A stretch of 64,000 nt of DNA from JAGIBJ01 sp032119795 (lineage in GTDB: Bacteria > Actinomycetota > Thermoleophilia > Solirubrobacterales > Solirubrobacteraceae): the NCBI GenBank assembly GCA_032119795.1, contig JAUMFO010000031.1, forward strand, positions 175,980 to 239,979, given 5' to 3'. Below the pieces are notes generated by a model that searched no databases, was not told the origin of the DNA, and was given only the letters and a program-made list of their open reading frames with translations. Positions 33,959 through 43,088 of this stretch are shown here, in pieces; position 1 is the first letter of the stretch; each line of letters begins with the position of its first letter. The position numbers were made by a program, and so were the translations under genes.

Positions 33959-35224
33959 TCAGTGCGGGATCGCGGCGCCCAGCCCGAGTGCCGCCAGGCC
34001 CGCTCCCGCCGCCAACGCCAGCACCGCGAGCAGCGGCACCCGGCGGCTGAGCAACGCCGGCAGCGCCGCGACCACGACCACCCACTGCCACGCCTCGCCG
34101 AGCCCCATCGCCAACGGGATTGCGGAGCCGAGAATCGCGCCAAGCGCGGCTGGGCCGCTCCCGAGCAGGAATGCCTGGGCGCCGGCGCTTTGGCGGAGGA
34201 GCTCGAAGTGCCGCCCCGCCGCCGCGATGCCGATCACCGACGGCCCAAAGGCGAAGAGCCCGCCGACGATCGCGCCGGGAATTCCCGCCGCCGACCAGCC
34301 AACCGCCGCGACCGTATTCGTGACCGGGCCAGGCGTGATCTGCCCGATCGCAACTGCGGTGAGGAACTGCGCCTGCGTCACCCAGCCGTACACGTCGACG
34401 GCGTCGGCCTGCATCAGCGGGATGATCACGAACCCGCCGCCGTAGGAGAGCGCGCCGACCTTGAAGGCCGTCCAGGCGACGGCGGCCAGCGTCGAGCCAG
34501 CGAAGATGCTCGCGGCAACCACGGCCAGACCCACGGGCGCAGGGGAACCCAGCCGATCGCCACGCCGAGCGGCCCTGCGCTCACGCGTCTCGGCGTTGAC
34601 CGACGCGCCATCACCGCCGCCCCGCGAGCCGCGACGCCCCCACGCCCACCGCGCAAACTCAGCGGCGCCGCAGCCCAGCAAGACGAGCACGACGTAGGCG
34701 CCGACGAGTGCCGCGCCGGCCACGCCCGCCAGCACCCAGGCCCCCCAGCGCACGCGGGCGGGCGCGCCTATCGCCCGCCTCAGGCTGTCTGGCAGGAGCT
34801 GCACGCCCGCGAACACGGCGATCGCCGGGACGGCCGCGCCCGCGCCCGCCCCGATCGCCGAGACCCACAGCGGCGCCCCGGCGGCGAGCAACACCGACGC
34901 GAGCGCAACGACCATCACCAGCCCCGGCAGGATGAATCCGGCCGCGCCGATCACGGCGCCCCGCCGCCCGCCGAGCGCCCCGGCGCAGAAGATCGCCAGC
35001 TGCGTCGACGCCGGGCCCGGCAGCAACCCGGTCGCCGCGACGGCGTCCTCGAAGCGGGCGGGATCGATCCACCGCTCGCGCCGCACGACGAGGTCGCGCA
35101 GCATCACGATGTGAACGGGCGGCCCTCCGAATCCCAGCACGCCGATGCGCGCCCACTCACGGGCGATCCGCCCAAGCGAAGGAGGGGGCGCCAGCGGCGC
35201 CGCAGCGGGGGTGGTCGCCGGCAC
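33959..35224 (-). CDS. chrA: Chromate transporter, two-domain ChrA
   Basis: 421 residues with two homologous CHR halves. The first has GVLGFGGPPVHIVMLRDLVV, ATGLLPGPASTQLAIF and GALGGRRGAVIGAAGFILPG. The second has FKVGALSYGGGFVIIPLMQADA, VAIGQITPGPVTNTV and AGIPGAIVGGLFAFGPS. A polar loop (RRGSRGGGDGASVNAETRERRAARR region) separates them. Members export chromate, although anion specificity of distant homologues varies. No regulator gene of the chrB type is adjacent. Confidence 0.92.
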   Translation of the reverse strand: MPATTPAAAPLAPPPSLGRIAREWARIGVLGFGGPPVHIVMLRDLVVRRERWIDPARFEDAVAATGLLPGPASTQLAIFCAGALGGRRGAVIGAAGFILPGLVMVVALASVLLAAGAPLWVSAIGAGAGAAVPAIAVFAGVQLLPDSLRRAIGAPARVRWGAWVLAGVAGAALVGAYVVLVLLGCGAAEFARWAWGRRGSRGGGDGASVNAETRERRAARRGDRLGSPAPVGLAVVAASIFAGSTLAAVAWTAFKVGALSYGGGFVIIPLMQADAVDVYGWVTQAQFLTAVAIGQITPGPVTNTVAAVGWSAAGIPGAIVGGLFAFGPSVIGIAAAGRHFELLRQSAGAQAFLLGSGPAALGAILGSAIPLAMGLGEAWQWVVVVAALPALLSRRVPLLAVLALAAGAGLAALGLGAAIPH

Positions 35225-35314
35225 GAACCGGCCAGATTAGAGGGCGCCAGGCGCTCGGGTGCGTTGACGGCCCAGATGGGTGACAGGTTGATCACAAGCG
35301 CCAAACCGACTGGC

Positions 35315-35779
35315 TCAGCGCGCCGTGACCCAGATCGTGATCGTCGCGGCACACACCTCGGTGCCGGCATCGTTCCTGATCGAGATCTCCACGGGGAGTT
35401 CCTGGCGATCGGCCAGCGCATCCGGCAGCGCAAGCGTCGTCGTCGCCGTCATGCGACCTTTCGCGCGGGCCAGGTACTGCACCGTCATGCCGCGCGGGAT
35501 CCAGCGGTGCGTCGCCGCCGGGATGGTGGCCTCGGCTGTGGCGCCCATCGCGTACTCCGCGAGGTTGCAGAGGGCGATCGCGTGGACGCCGCCAAGGTGG
35601 TTGCGCACCCAGGGCACGTGGCGCATCGTGGCCACGGCGTGGCCGGGCTCCACCTCGCGCAGCCGCATCGGCGCCGTGAGGAAGTACGGCGCGGCAGCGC
35701 GGTAGCCCACCGAGACGACCGCGCGCCCCAGCGGCACCCGGCTCGCCTTGGTGAACGCCCCGTACAGGTCCAGCTGCAT
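35315..35779 (-). CDS. DUF4442 hotdog-fold thioesterase-like protein
   Basis: 154 residues. Pattern of the DUF4442 family (hotdog fold, PaaI-like): PYFLTAPMRLREVEPGHA, RNHLGGVHAIALCNLAEYAMG and RWIPRGMTVQYLARAKGRMT. Probably acts on an acyl-CoA or acyl-ACP thioester; the substrate is unknown. ATG 35779 is chosen because TACGGT lies 6 bases upstream; a longer frame to 35863 would run through the operator palindrome. Confidence 0.75.
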   Translation of the reverse strand: MQLDLYGAFTKASRVPLGRAVVSVGYRAAAPYFLTAPMRLREVEPGHAVATMRHVPWVRNHLGGVHAIALCNLAEYAMGATAEATIPAATHRWIPRGMTVQYLARAKGRMTATTTLALPDALADRQELPVEISIRNDAGTEVCAATITIWVTAR

Positions 35780-35785
35780 GGCGGG

Positions 35786-35791
35786 ACCGTA
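35786..35791 (-). promoter_or_regulatory. Putative -10 (TACGGT) of a leaderless promoter
   Basis: TACGGT on the minus strand ends 6 bases before ATG 35779. The 28-bp palindrome lies 58 bases further upstream. Confidence 0.4.
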
Positions 35792-35849
35792 CCCGTGACT
35801 GCCCGCCACCGGCAGCCAGCAGTCATGGCTCGGCAGCTCAAGCTCTCCT

Positions 35850-35877
35850 TCAACTCTGGACATATGTCCAGAGTTGA
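35850..35877. promoter_or_regulatory. 28-bp perfect palindrome, likely TetR/MarR-type operator
   Basis: Half-site TCAACTCTGGACAT, centred on CATATG, in the divergent region between the thioesterase-like gene and the lactone oxidase gene. TGGACATATGTCCA cores of this kind are typical operators of dimeric TetR-family regulators. The nearest TetR gene in the window (42338) is 6 kb away. Confidence 0.6.
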
Positions 35878-35936
35878 GCTAGGTTGGCGCCCGGCAGCCC
35901 GCATCCCACCGACCCGGGCGCCATGATCGAACTCGC

Positions 35937-37283
35937 GTGACCTCTTCCGCCGCCACCAGCCCCAAACCGACGTGGTCCAACTGGGCCGGCCAGCAACACT
36001 GCAGCCCCGCCGTGGTCGCCCAGCCCTACAGCGAGCGCGAACTCTCCGAAGTGATCGCCCGCGCCGGCGATGCCGGGCAGACCGTCCGCCCGATCGGCTC
36101 AGGACACTCCTTCACCGACGCGTGCGTGACGGACGGCGTGCACGTCGACCTGCGCCATCTGGCCCAGCTCGTCGACGCAGACCCAGCCACCGGCCTCGTG
36201 CGCGTGCAGGCGGGCATGCCCCTGCACCAGCTCGGGCCGGCGCTCCACGAGCACGGCCTGGCACTCGAGAACCAGGGAGACATCGACCGCCAAACGCTCG
36301 CCGGCGCCCTCGCCACCGGCACGCACGGGACGGGCGCGAAGTTCCGCAACCTCTCCGCCAACGTCGTCGGCTGCCGAATCGCCCTGGCCGACGGCACCAT
36401 CCGCGAACTCACCGCCGACTCGGGCCTCAGCGGCGAGCTGCTGCGGGCCGCCCGCGTCAGCATCGGGGCGCTCGGCGTGATCACCGAGCTGACGGTGCAG
36501 ACCGTCCCCGCGTTCCGCCTGCGCAAGGTTGAGGAGCCCCGACCACTCGACGAACTCCTCGACCGCTTCGACGAACTCGCGGAGACCCACGACCACTACG
36601 AGCTCTACGCCTTCCCCTATTCCAAGACGGCGCTCTCCTTCGCCAGCGACCGCACCGACGACCCGCCGGCGCCGCTGCCGGCGTGGCGCAAGTGGGTCGT
36701 CGACGACCTCGTGGCCAATCGCGGCCTCGCCGCGTTCTCGCACGCCGGCAGGCTCGCCCCGAAGCGGGCACCCCAGCTCTCGCGCGCCATGACCCGCCTG
36801 CTCTCGCGCGACGTGCGCACCGACCACAGCCACCGCGTCTTCGCGACCGAGCGCAAGGTGCGCTTTACCGAGATGGAGTACGCGATCCCGCGCGTGCACG
36901 CGGCGAGCGCCCTGCGCGAGGTGCTGGCGATGATCGAGGCGCACCAGATCGGCGTGACCTTCCCGATCGAGGTCCGCACGACGGCCGGCGACGACGCACT
37001 GCTCTCCACCGCCTCGGGCCGCGACACCGCCTACATCGCCGTCCACCAGTTCGCGCCGATGCCCTTCGAGCCGTACTTCCGGGCCGTCGAGGCGATCATG
37101 GACGGCTACGAGGGCCGCCCGCACTGGGGCAAGCGCCACTTCCAGACGGCCGAGACGCTCGCGCCCCGCTACCCCGGTTGGGACGCCTTCCAAGCGGCTC
37201 GCCGCGAACTCGACCCGCACGGCCTCTTCACCAACGACTACGTGCGGCGTGTCCTCGGCCCGCCCCCAGCCGAGCGCAGCTAA
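35937..37283 (+). CDS. FAD-linked sugar-1,4-lactone oxidase (VAO family, ALO-like)
   Basis: 448 residues. The FAD-binding PCMH domain shows TVRPIGSGHSFTDACVTDG, GDIDRQTLAGALATGTHGTG and GALGVITELTVQ. The C-terminal ALO domain ends with HWGKRHFQTAETLAPRYPGW, characteristic of D-arabinono- / L-gulono-1,4-lactone oxidases. These oxidise an aldonolactone with O2 or another acceptor. GTG 35937 is the start. The next gene begins 3 bases after the stop, and this pairing with a PLP aldolase-type gene recurs in actinobacteria. Confidence 0.88.
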   Translation: MTSSAATSPKPTWSNWAGQQHCSPAVVAQPYSERELSEVIARAGDAGQTVRPIGSGHSFTDACVTDGVHVDLRHLAQLVDADPATGLVRVQAGMPLHQLGPALHEHGLALENQGDIDRQTLAGALATGTHGTGAKFRNLSANVVGCRIALADGTIRELTADSGLSGELLRAARVSIGALGVITELTVQTVPAFRLRKVEEPRPLDELLDRFDELAETHDHYELYAFPYSKTALSFASDRTDDPPAPLPAWRKWVVDDLVANRGLAAFSHAGRLAPKRAPQLSRAMTRLLSRDVRTDHSHRVFATERKVRFTEMEYAIPRVHAASALREVLAMIEAHQIGVTFPIEVRTTAGDDALLSTASGRDTAYIAVHQFAPMPFEPYFRAVEAIMDGYEGRPHWGKRHFQTAETLAPRYPGWDAFQAARRELDPHGLFTNDYVRRVLGPPPAERS

Positions 37284-37286
37284 CCC

Positions 37287-38525
37287 ATGACCGACCCTCT
37301 CGCGGCCCTCCCGGCTCGCTGCCTCGATCACCTCACGGCCCTCGCCGGTGAGGCTGCGCCGTTGGCGTACGTCGATCTGGATGCCTTCGAGGCCAACGGC
37401 GCCATGCTGCTCGATCAGGCCGGCTCGCTCCCGATCCGGGTCGCGTCGAAGTCGCTGCGCTGCACCGCGCTCATCGACCACGCCTTCAGCCTCGACGCCC
37501 GCATCCGCGGCGCCATGGCGTTCACCGTGCGGGAGGCGCTCCACCTCGCTAGCCACGGCGTGCGCGACGTGCTGATCGCCTACCCCAGCGTCGACGTCGC
37601 GGCCCTTGCCGACCTCGCCACGTTCCTCAAGGACCACCCGGATCACGTCGTCCGGCCGATGGTCGACGACCTCCGCCAGGTCGCGCTCGTGGCCGCCGCG
37701 GCGACCACCGCTGGCGTGGAGATCCCACTGTGCGTCGACGTGGACACCTCATGGCGACCGATGGGCGCCAGCGGGCCGGCGATCGGTGCGCGGCGCTCAC
37801 CGCTGCGCAGCCCAGAACAGGTGGCAGCGTTCGTCGGCCTCGCTACGGCGATCGACGGCGTGCGCGTCGACGGACTCATGGCCTACGACGCCCAGATTGC
37901 CGGCGTCGGCGACGCGCCGCCAGGCCGGCGCGCCCGCGGCCTCGCGATCCAACTGATGCAGTCGAAGTCCGTCGCCGAACTGCAAGACCGCGTGCCGCGC
38001 GTGATCGAGGCCGTCCGCGAGGTGCTCGCTCACCACGGCGGTTCGCTCGAGCTCGTCAACGTCGGTGGGACCGGCAGCCTGCGGCGCTCCGGCCAGATCC
38101 AGGGCGCGACCGAACTCACCGCCGGCTCGGGCTTCTACGCCCCGACGCTCTTCGACGGCTACCGCCACCTGGCGCTGCAGCCAGCCGCGTTCTTCGTGCT
38201 GCCCGTCGTGCGCCGACCGAGCCGCTCGGTGGCCACGGTGCTTGGCGGCGGCTATATCGCCTCAGGGCCCGTCGGCGCCGACCGCTTGCCAACGCCCGTC
38301 TGGCCGCCTGGACTGCGCTTTGACCCCAACGAGGGCCCAGGCGAGGTCCAGACGCCGCTCCTCGGCGAGCTGGCCCGCGAACTCGCCATCGGCGACCGCG
38401 TCGTCTTTCGCCACACCAAAGCCGGCGAACTCTGCGAGCGCTTTGATCGCGTGCACCTCGTGCGCGCCGCCCACTACGAGCGGTCGGTGCCGACCTACCG
38501 CGGCGAAGGACTCACCTTCCTCTGA
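37287..38525 (+). CDS. PLP-dependent amino acid deaminase/aldolase (alanine-racemase fold)
   Basis: 412 residues. Fold type III PLP enzyme: AYVDLDAFEANGAML, the PLP Lys in IRVASKSLRC (near residue 57), and the C-terminal metal-binding domain containing TAGSGFYAPTLFDGY and HTKAGELCERFD. The group includes D-threonine aldolase and D-serine dehydratase. The exact reaction is not predictable. Forms an operon with the lactone oxidase. Confidence 0.85.
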   Translation: MTDPLAALPARCLDHLTALAGEAAPLAYVDLDAFEANGAMLLDQAGSLPIRVASKSLRCTALIDHAFSLDARIRGAMAFTVREALHLASHGVRDVLIAYPSVDVAALADLATFLKDHPDHVVRPMVDDLRQVALVAAAATTAGVEIPLCVDVDTSWRPMGASGPAIGARRSPLRSPEQVAAFVGLATAIDGVRVDGLMAYDAQIAGVGDAPPGRRARGLAIQLMQSKSVAELQDRVPRVIEAVREVLAHHGGSLELVNVGGTGSLRRSGQIQGATELTAGSGFYAPTLFDGYRHLALQPAAFFVLPVVRRPSRSVATVLGGGYIASGPVGADRLPTPVWPPGLRFDPNEGPGEVQTPLLGELARELAIGDRVVFRHTKAGELCERFDRVHLVRAAHYERSVPTYRGEGLTFL

Positions 38526-38624
38526 GTCCCGCTGCCGGGCCGACGGCGCACCAGGGTGGGGCCCTTCGTCTACTCGGAGTCAGGTCTCTCGCGGCGCCCG
38601 CCGACGTGTTGAGGACCGACCGCT

Positions 38625-41315
38625 GTGGACACGGTCAGCCCTCAACGCTTGCGCGCACCTTCTCGACACCTGCCCCACCTCGGCCGCCTTTGGGCATGGC
38701 TGGTTGCCGCCTGCGCCCTGGCTAGCGTGCTGGCGGTCGCAGGCCCAGCGGCCGCTTCGACGCTCGACGTTGGCGCTACTCAGAGCTGCGCCGTTCGCAC
38801 GGGCGGAACCGTCGCGTGCTGGGGCCGGGGCGGCGAGGGCCAACTCGGCACCGGCAGCTTCAGCAGCAGCGCCACCCCGGTGACGGTCAGCGGCCTGACC
38901 GGCGCCACCGCGGTGGCGACCGGCAACAACCACACCTGCGCCCTGCGCAGCAACGGCACGGTCGCCTGCTGGGGCCTCAACGACGACGGTCAGCTCGGCG
39001 ACGACAGCCAAGCTGACTCCGCCACACCGGTGTTGGTGGTCGGCGTAACCGACGCCACCGCCATCACCGCCGGCAGCCGGCACACCTGCATCCTGCGAGC
39101 CACCAGCGGAGTGACCTGCTGGGGCTACCGCTACAACTTCAGCCCGTCGGCGACGGGGGTCGTGGGCGCAACGGCCGTCACCGCTGGGCGCGACCATACC
39201 TGCGCACTGCTGACGAGCGGGAGCGTCAGCTGCTGGGGCAGCGGCGCCGAGGGCCAGCTCGGCAACGGCACCATGCCCGGCAGCTCCGGCGCCGTCGCCG
39301 TCAGCGGCCTCAATGACGCGACCGCCATCGCCGCCGGGCTGGATCACACCTGCACGCTGCGGAGTAGCGGGGCCGTCAGCTGCTGGGGCAAAGGCTCCTC
39401 CGGCCAGCTCGGGAATGCCGGGAACGACCGCTCCGCCACGCCGGTTGCCGTCGGCGGACTCTCTGGGGCGTCGAGCATCGCCGCCGGCGGCGACCAGACG
39501 TGCGCCATTCGCACCACCGGAACCGCCGCCTGCTGGGGCGACGGCGCCTACGGGCAGCTTGGTAGCGGCACGACTGCGACGAGTTCGTCAACGCCCCTAG
39601 CCGTCAGCGACCTGACCGACGCCACGGCCATCGCCGCCGGCACCTCGCACGTCTGCGCCTTGCGCGCCACCGGCGCCCTGGCGTGCTGGGGCAACGGCTA
39701 CGCCGGCCAGCTCGGCAACGGGGTCACCGCCGACGCTTCCTCGCCGGTCGCCGTCACCGGCCTCACCGGCGCGACCGCCGTCACCGCCGGCAGCAGCCAG
39801 TCCTGCGCGCTTCTGGCCGGAGGCACCGCGTCCTGCTGGGGGTGGGTCTCCGTCGGGGAACTCACCGTGGGCGCGATGGAGGCTGCCCCGACCCCACTCG
39901 CCGTCGCCAATCTCACCGGCGCCACCGCGCTGACCGCCGGAGACAGCCACACCTGCGCTCTGATGGCCGACGATACGGCCGCCTGCTGGGGGACCGGCGC
40001 CAACGGGCGCCTCGGCCACGGCAGCGCCGCGAACTCGTTTAGCCCGGTGGCCGTCACCGGCGTCAGCGGCGCCACCGCGATTGCCGCTGGCGGCGCCCAC
40101 ACCTGCGCCCTCTTGGCCACCGGCAGCGTGCAGTGCTGGGGTGAAGGCAACGACGGCGAGCTCGGCAACGGCTCCGTGGCGGACTCGGCTACGCCCGTCT
40201 CCGTCTCCGGCCTGACGGACGCGATCGCCATCACGTCGGGCTCCAATCATTCCTGCGCCCTTCGCGCCGACGAGACCGCCGTCTGCTGGGGCCGGGGCTC
40301 CAGCGGCGAACTTGGCAACGAAGCGACCGATCCTTCCTCGACCCCGGTGGCGGTCTCCGGCCTGACGGCTGCGACCTCCATCACGGCCGGCAGCAGCCAC
40401 ACCTGCGCCGTACGCACCGGCGGGACCGCCGCCTGCTGGGGCAACGGCTTTGCCGGGCAGCTCGGCACCGGGAGCACCACCAACGGCTCGTCGAACGCGG
40501 TCGCCGTGAGCGGCCTGACGGACGCAACCGCGATCGCCGCGGGGCGGTACCACACGTGTGCGCTGCGCACGACGGGAGCCGTCACCTGCTGGGGCAACGG
40601 CTCTTCCGGGCAGCTTGGCAACGGCGCCACAACGGGCCCCTCCACCGCGGTGACGGTCAGCAACCTCACCGCGACGGCCATCTCCGCCAACGAGGGCCAC
40701 ACCTGCGCGGTGCGCACGGGCGGCTCCGTCGCCTGCTGGGGCGAAGGCGATGAGGGGCAGCTCGGCGACGGCGCAATGCCGACCGGCCACTTCCCACGCC
40801 AGACGCGCCCCTCAGCCGTGCTGAACCTGACGGATGTGCGCCAGCCGCCCGGCGTGCAGGCCCCGACCCCGGGCTCGCCGAGCCCCAGCACTCCAGCCCC
40901 CGGGACTCCGGATACGGGGATGCCGACGCCGGACGACGACAAGGGCCAAACGGGCGCCACGAACAAGACGCCAACGACATCTGGCGGCGACGTGCCGCCC
41001 GGTTCGACGGTGACCGGGCCGCTGCTGTCGGTCTCCGCGAAGGTGAAGCTCACCGCGCTGGCCAAGGGCGTTCGCTTCCGCCTCCACGGCGCCAAGCCAG
41101 GGAGCCGCTACCGCGCGACGCTGTTGCTCGGGACGAAGTCGCTGGTGAGCACGACTGGCAAGGTCGCAGCCGATGGCGCGCTGCTGTCTACCGTCAAGCT
41201 CAGCGCCAAGGCCCGCAAGGCCGTCAAGCGCAAGGCCAAGCTCACGATGCAAGTGAAGGTGACGTCCGCGAGCGGCCAGTCGACCGTCCTGCGCAAAGCG
41301 TTCGCCATCAGCTAG
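38625..41315 (+). CDS. Exported RCC1-repeat protein
   Basis: 896 residues. Signal peptide (LWAWLVAACALASVLAVAGPAAA), then 14 copies of a ~49-residue RCC1-type blade with consensus HTCALR..G...CWG.G..GQLG, seen at each CWG from residue ~65 to ~705. That number could build two seven-bladed propellers. A Pro/Thr linker (APTPGSPSPSTPAPGTPD) is followed by a ~110-residue Lys-rich beta domain. Secreted, probably a surface or binding protein. Start GTG 38625 lacks a ribosome binding site. The repeats are strongly alike at DNA level, so recombination could change copy number. Confidence 0.85.
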   Translation: MDTVSPQRLRAPSRHLPHLGRLWAWLVAACALASVLAVAGPAAASTLDVGATQSCAVRTGGTVACWGRGGEGQLGTGSFSSSATPVTVSGLTGATAVATGNNHTCALRSNGTVACWGLNDDGQLGDDSQADSATPVLVVGVTDATAITAGSRHTCILRATSGVTCWGYRYNFSPSATGVVGATAVTAGRDHTCALLTSGSVSCWGSGAEGQLGNGTMPGSSGAVAVSGLNDATAIAAGLDHTCTLRSSGAVSCWGKGSSGQLGNAGNDRSATPVAVGGLSGASSIAAGGDQTCAIRTTGTAACWGDGAYGQLGSGTTATSSSTPLAVSDLTDATAIAAGTSHVCALRATGALACWGNGYAGQLGNGVTADASSPVAVTGLTGATAVTAGSSQSCALLAGGTASCWGWVSVGELTVGAMEAAPTPLAVANLTGATALTAGDSHTCALMADDTAACWGTGANGRLGHGSAANSFSPVAVTGVSGATAIAAGGAHTCALLATGSVQCWGEGNDGELGNGSVADSATPVSVSGLTDAIAITSGSNHSCALRADETAVCWGRGSSGELGNEATDPSSTPVAVSGLTAATSITAGSSHTCAVRTGGTAACWGNGFAGQLGTGSTTNGSSNAVAVSGLTDATAIAAGRYHTCALRTTGAVTCWGNGSSGQLGNGATTGPSTAVTVSNLTATAISANEGHTCAVRTGGSVACWGEGDEGQLGDGAMPTGHFPRQTRPSAVLNLTDVRQPPGVQAPTPGSPSPSTPAPGTPDTGMPTPDDDKGQTGATNKTPTTSGGDVPPGSTVTGPLLSVSAKVKLTALAKGVRFRLHGAKPGSRYRATLLLGTKSLVSTTGKVAADGALLSTVKLSAKARKAVKRKAKLTMQVKVTSASGQSTVLRKAFAIS

Positions 41316-41346
41316 GCCCGGCGGACCAGGCCACAGGCGGCGCGAC

Positions 41347-41616
41347 TCAGCCGCCGCCTCCGCAGCCACCGCCACCACCGCAGCTCGAACTCGAGCACCC
41401 GGAGGAGCCACCGGAGTCGCTTGAGCTGGAGTCGCTGCTACTCGAGCAGCCGCCCATCGAGCAGCCACCGGCGCCGGCGGCACCGCCCCGGCGCTTCTTC
41501 TTGGCGCCCTGGCCCCAGGCGGCCGACCGTCGATCGCGCCGCTTTGCCGTCGTGCGCAGCACGACCAGCGCCAGGATCATGAGGGCGCCGAGGACTTGAA
41601 GGAAGGTGGCGAGCAC
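41347..41616 (-). CDS. Small membrane protein with Ser/Cys/Gly-rich tail
   Basis: 89 residues. One membrane helix (LQVLGALMILALVVLRTTA), a basic stretch (AKRRDRR ... KKKRRGG), then a tail of Ser runs and Cys-Gly clusters ending in CGGGGGCGGGG. The ending resembles the tails of actinobacterial TIGR04222-type proteins. GTG 41616 is a guess; TTG 41652 or ATG 41580 are possible. The divergent neighbour is also of a group often found with such proteins. Confidence 0.5.
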   Translation of the reverse strand: MLATFLQVLGALMILALVVLRTTAKRRDRRSAAWGQGAKKKRRGGAAGAGGCSMGGCSSSSDSSSSDSGGSSGCSSSSCGGGGGCGGGG

Positions 41617-41662
41617 GCCGGGACGGTATCGCCGAAACGCTGCAGACGCCAACCCACTCGCC

Positions 41663-41668
41663 TACGCT
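41663..41668 (+). promoter_or_regulatory. Putative -10 (TACGCT) of a leaderless promoter
   Basis: TACGCT ends 7 bases before ATG 41676; a GAGG in the interval is too close to the start for a normal ribosome binding site. Confidence 0.4.
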
Positions 41669-41675
41669 GCGAGGC

Positions 41676-42200
41676 ATGCTCGCCAGCCGCGCCGCCCGAC
41701 TTGCCCGCGTCGACGCGGCGGTCGCCGATCTCGGCCTGCCGGACGCCATCTGGAAGACGTGCCCGTGGGAGCCGCGCGAGCCGATCGAACTCGGGCTACG
41801 CCAGTGGCTGCGCTGTGCTGGCGCGGCGCTGATCGATGGCCAGGTGATCGGGATGCCGTCGCGAGCCGTCGACGAGATCTGGCATGGCTTGATTCTGTGT
41901 ACCGGCCGCTACGCGCGTTTCTGCGACGCGGCCTACGGCCAGTTCCTGCACCACCACCCTGAGGGCGATCACATCCACGGCGAGGTGATCCCCACGCCTC
42001 GGGGCCGCAGGCGGCGATCCTCACCGGCGGGGTCGATGATCGATCAGCTCGCGCGAACCGTCGCTGCATGGGAGATGGTCCGCGGCCCGGACGAGGAGTG
42101 CGTGCTGTGGAACCTCGACGCCGTCCTCGGACTCGACGAGCCGTGGGGCGTCGACTCGACGCTCGTCGCCGACGTCCGCGCCAGCGTGAGCGCCTCCTGA
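41676..42200 (+). CDS. Cytoplasmic protein related to glycine-rich-domain (DUF1399-like) proteins
   Basis: 174 residues. The central motif PSRAVDEIWHGLILCTGRYARFC followed by AYGQFLHHHPEG is the conserved core of a family in which Trp-His and His-His residues are invariant. Members in actinobacteria are often encoded next to TIGR04222-type membrane proteins with Cys/Gly tails, as the divergent neighbour appears to be. Molecular function unknown. Assignment rests on motif memory, without a search. Confidence 0.55.
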   Translation: MLASRAARLARVDAAVADLGLPDAIWKTCPWEPREPIELGLRQWLRCAGAALIDGQVIGMPSRAVDEIWHGLILCTGRYARFCDAAYGQFLHHHPEGDHIHGEVIPTPRGRRRRSSPAGSMIDQLARTVAAWEMVRGPDEECVLWNLDAVLGLDEPWGVDSTLVADVRASVSAS

Positions 42201-42265
42201 CGACCCCTCAATAACACGCCAGTTTCGCGCCCGTTTGCGCGATTCGGCAGTTTCTTGTCACCCGA

Positions 42266-42278
42266 CAATGGGCCATTG
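42266..42278. promoter_or_regulatory. Small palindrome upstream of TetR gene, possible operator
   Basis: CAATGG-G-CCATTG, 60 bases upstream of the TetR start. Short, so it may be chance; autoregulation would be typical of the family. Confidence 0.3.
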
Positions 42279-42324
42279 GTCCGTGCGAACGGTTGCGTAC
42301 GCTCGTCCCAATATTCGGCCGACG

Positions 42325-42330
42325 TATGGT
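42325..42330 (+). promoter_or_regulatory. Putative -10 (TATGGT) of a leaderless promoter
   Basis: TATGGT ends 7 bases before GTG 42338 and contains the ATG that is the alternative start. Confidence 0.35.
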
Positions 42331-42337
42331 CCGCCGC

Positions 42338-42922
42338 GTGAGCACGGTGTCCCCCGATCCGCAACTGCGGGTGTCGCTCAGCCCGCGCGCTGCCGAGATC
42401 GCCTCCGCCGCGCGTGACCTCCTCGAAGCTGAGGGCGTCGCGGCGCTGTCGATGCGCAATATCGCTGCCCAGCTCGGCATTCGCGCGGCGTCGCTCTACG
42501 AGCACTTCAGCGACAAACGCGCGGTCGAGAACGCGATCATCGCGTCCGGCCTCTACGACCAGGGCGACTACATCGCCGCGACCCTGGCGGAGTCGACCGC
42601 GAACGCGCCGATCCCCACCATCGCGCGCGCCTTCCGGGAGTACGCCCTCGCACACCCGGCGCTCTACAAGCTGATCATGTCTCGCGACCTGGATCGCTGC
42701 GCGCCAGACGTCGCCGCTGCCGAGCTCCATGCCGGTGCCTGCATTCGCGAGGAGGTCGGCGAGCACCGCGAGTTCAGCCTGTCGCTCTGGGCGTTCTCTC
42801 ACGGCATGGTCGATCTGGAGCTCAATGAGCGCTTCCCGCCCGGGTTCGACATCGATGCCGTCTGGGCATCCGGGATCCAGGCGCTCGTCGACGGGCTCAA
42901 CGCGCGTCGCGCGGCCGCCTGA
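42338..42922 (+). CDS. TetR/AcrR family transcriptional regulator
   Basis: 194 residues. N-terminal helix-turn-helix: AARDLLEAEGVAALSMRNIAAQLGIRAASLYEHFSDKRAV. The C-terminal ligand domain has FREYALAHPALYKLIM and FSHGMVDLELNERFPPG, typical of the WHG-type TetR C-terminal domain. GTG 42338 is chosen for TATGGT 7 bases upstream; ATG 42326 in frame is an alternative. No obvious target gene adjoins; the 28-bp operator at 35850 is a candidate remote site. Confidence 0.88.
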   Translation: MSTVSPDPQLRVSLSPRAAEIASAARDLLEAEGVAALSMRNIAAQLGIRAASLYEHFSDKRAVENAIIASGLYDQGDYIAATLAESTANAPIPTIARAFREYALAHPALYKLIMSRDLDRCAPDVAAAELHAGACIREEVGEHREFSLSLWAFSHGMVDLELNERFPPGFDIDAVWASGIQALVDGLNARRAAA

Positions 42923-43088
42923 GGCAGACGCCGACTGAGCCGGACGTCGCGCCGACCTGGCCGCGGCGGCGCGCTCCGACACGTTTCGAGCAGTCCCGCC
43001 GCAACTCTTCGACGGCTGGCGCGTTTGGATCGGTGCGACGCCAGCCGGGGAGCCGGCGTCCTGTCACCCACGTCGAGGGTCGTCGCCC

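Noticed and set aside
36099..37646. 515-residue minus-strand ORF opposite the lactone oxidase
   Set aside because: Antisense shadow of two well-supported genes.
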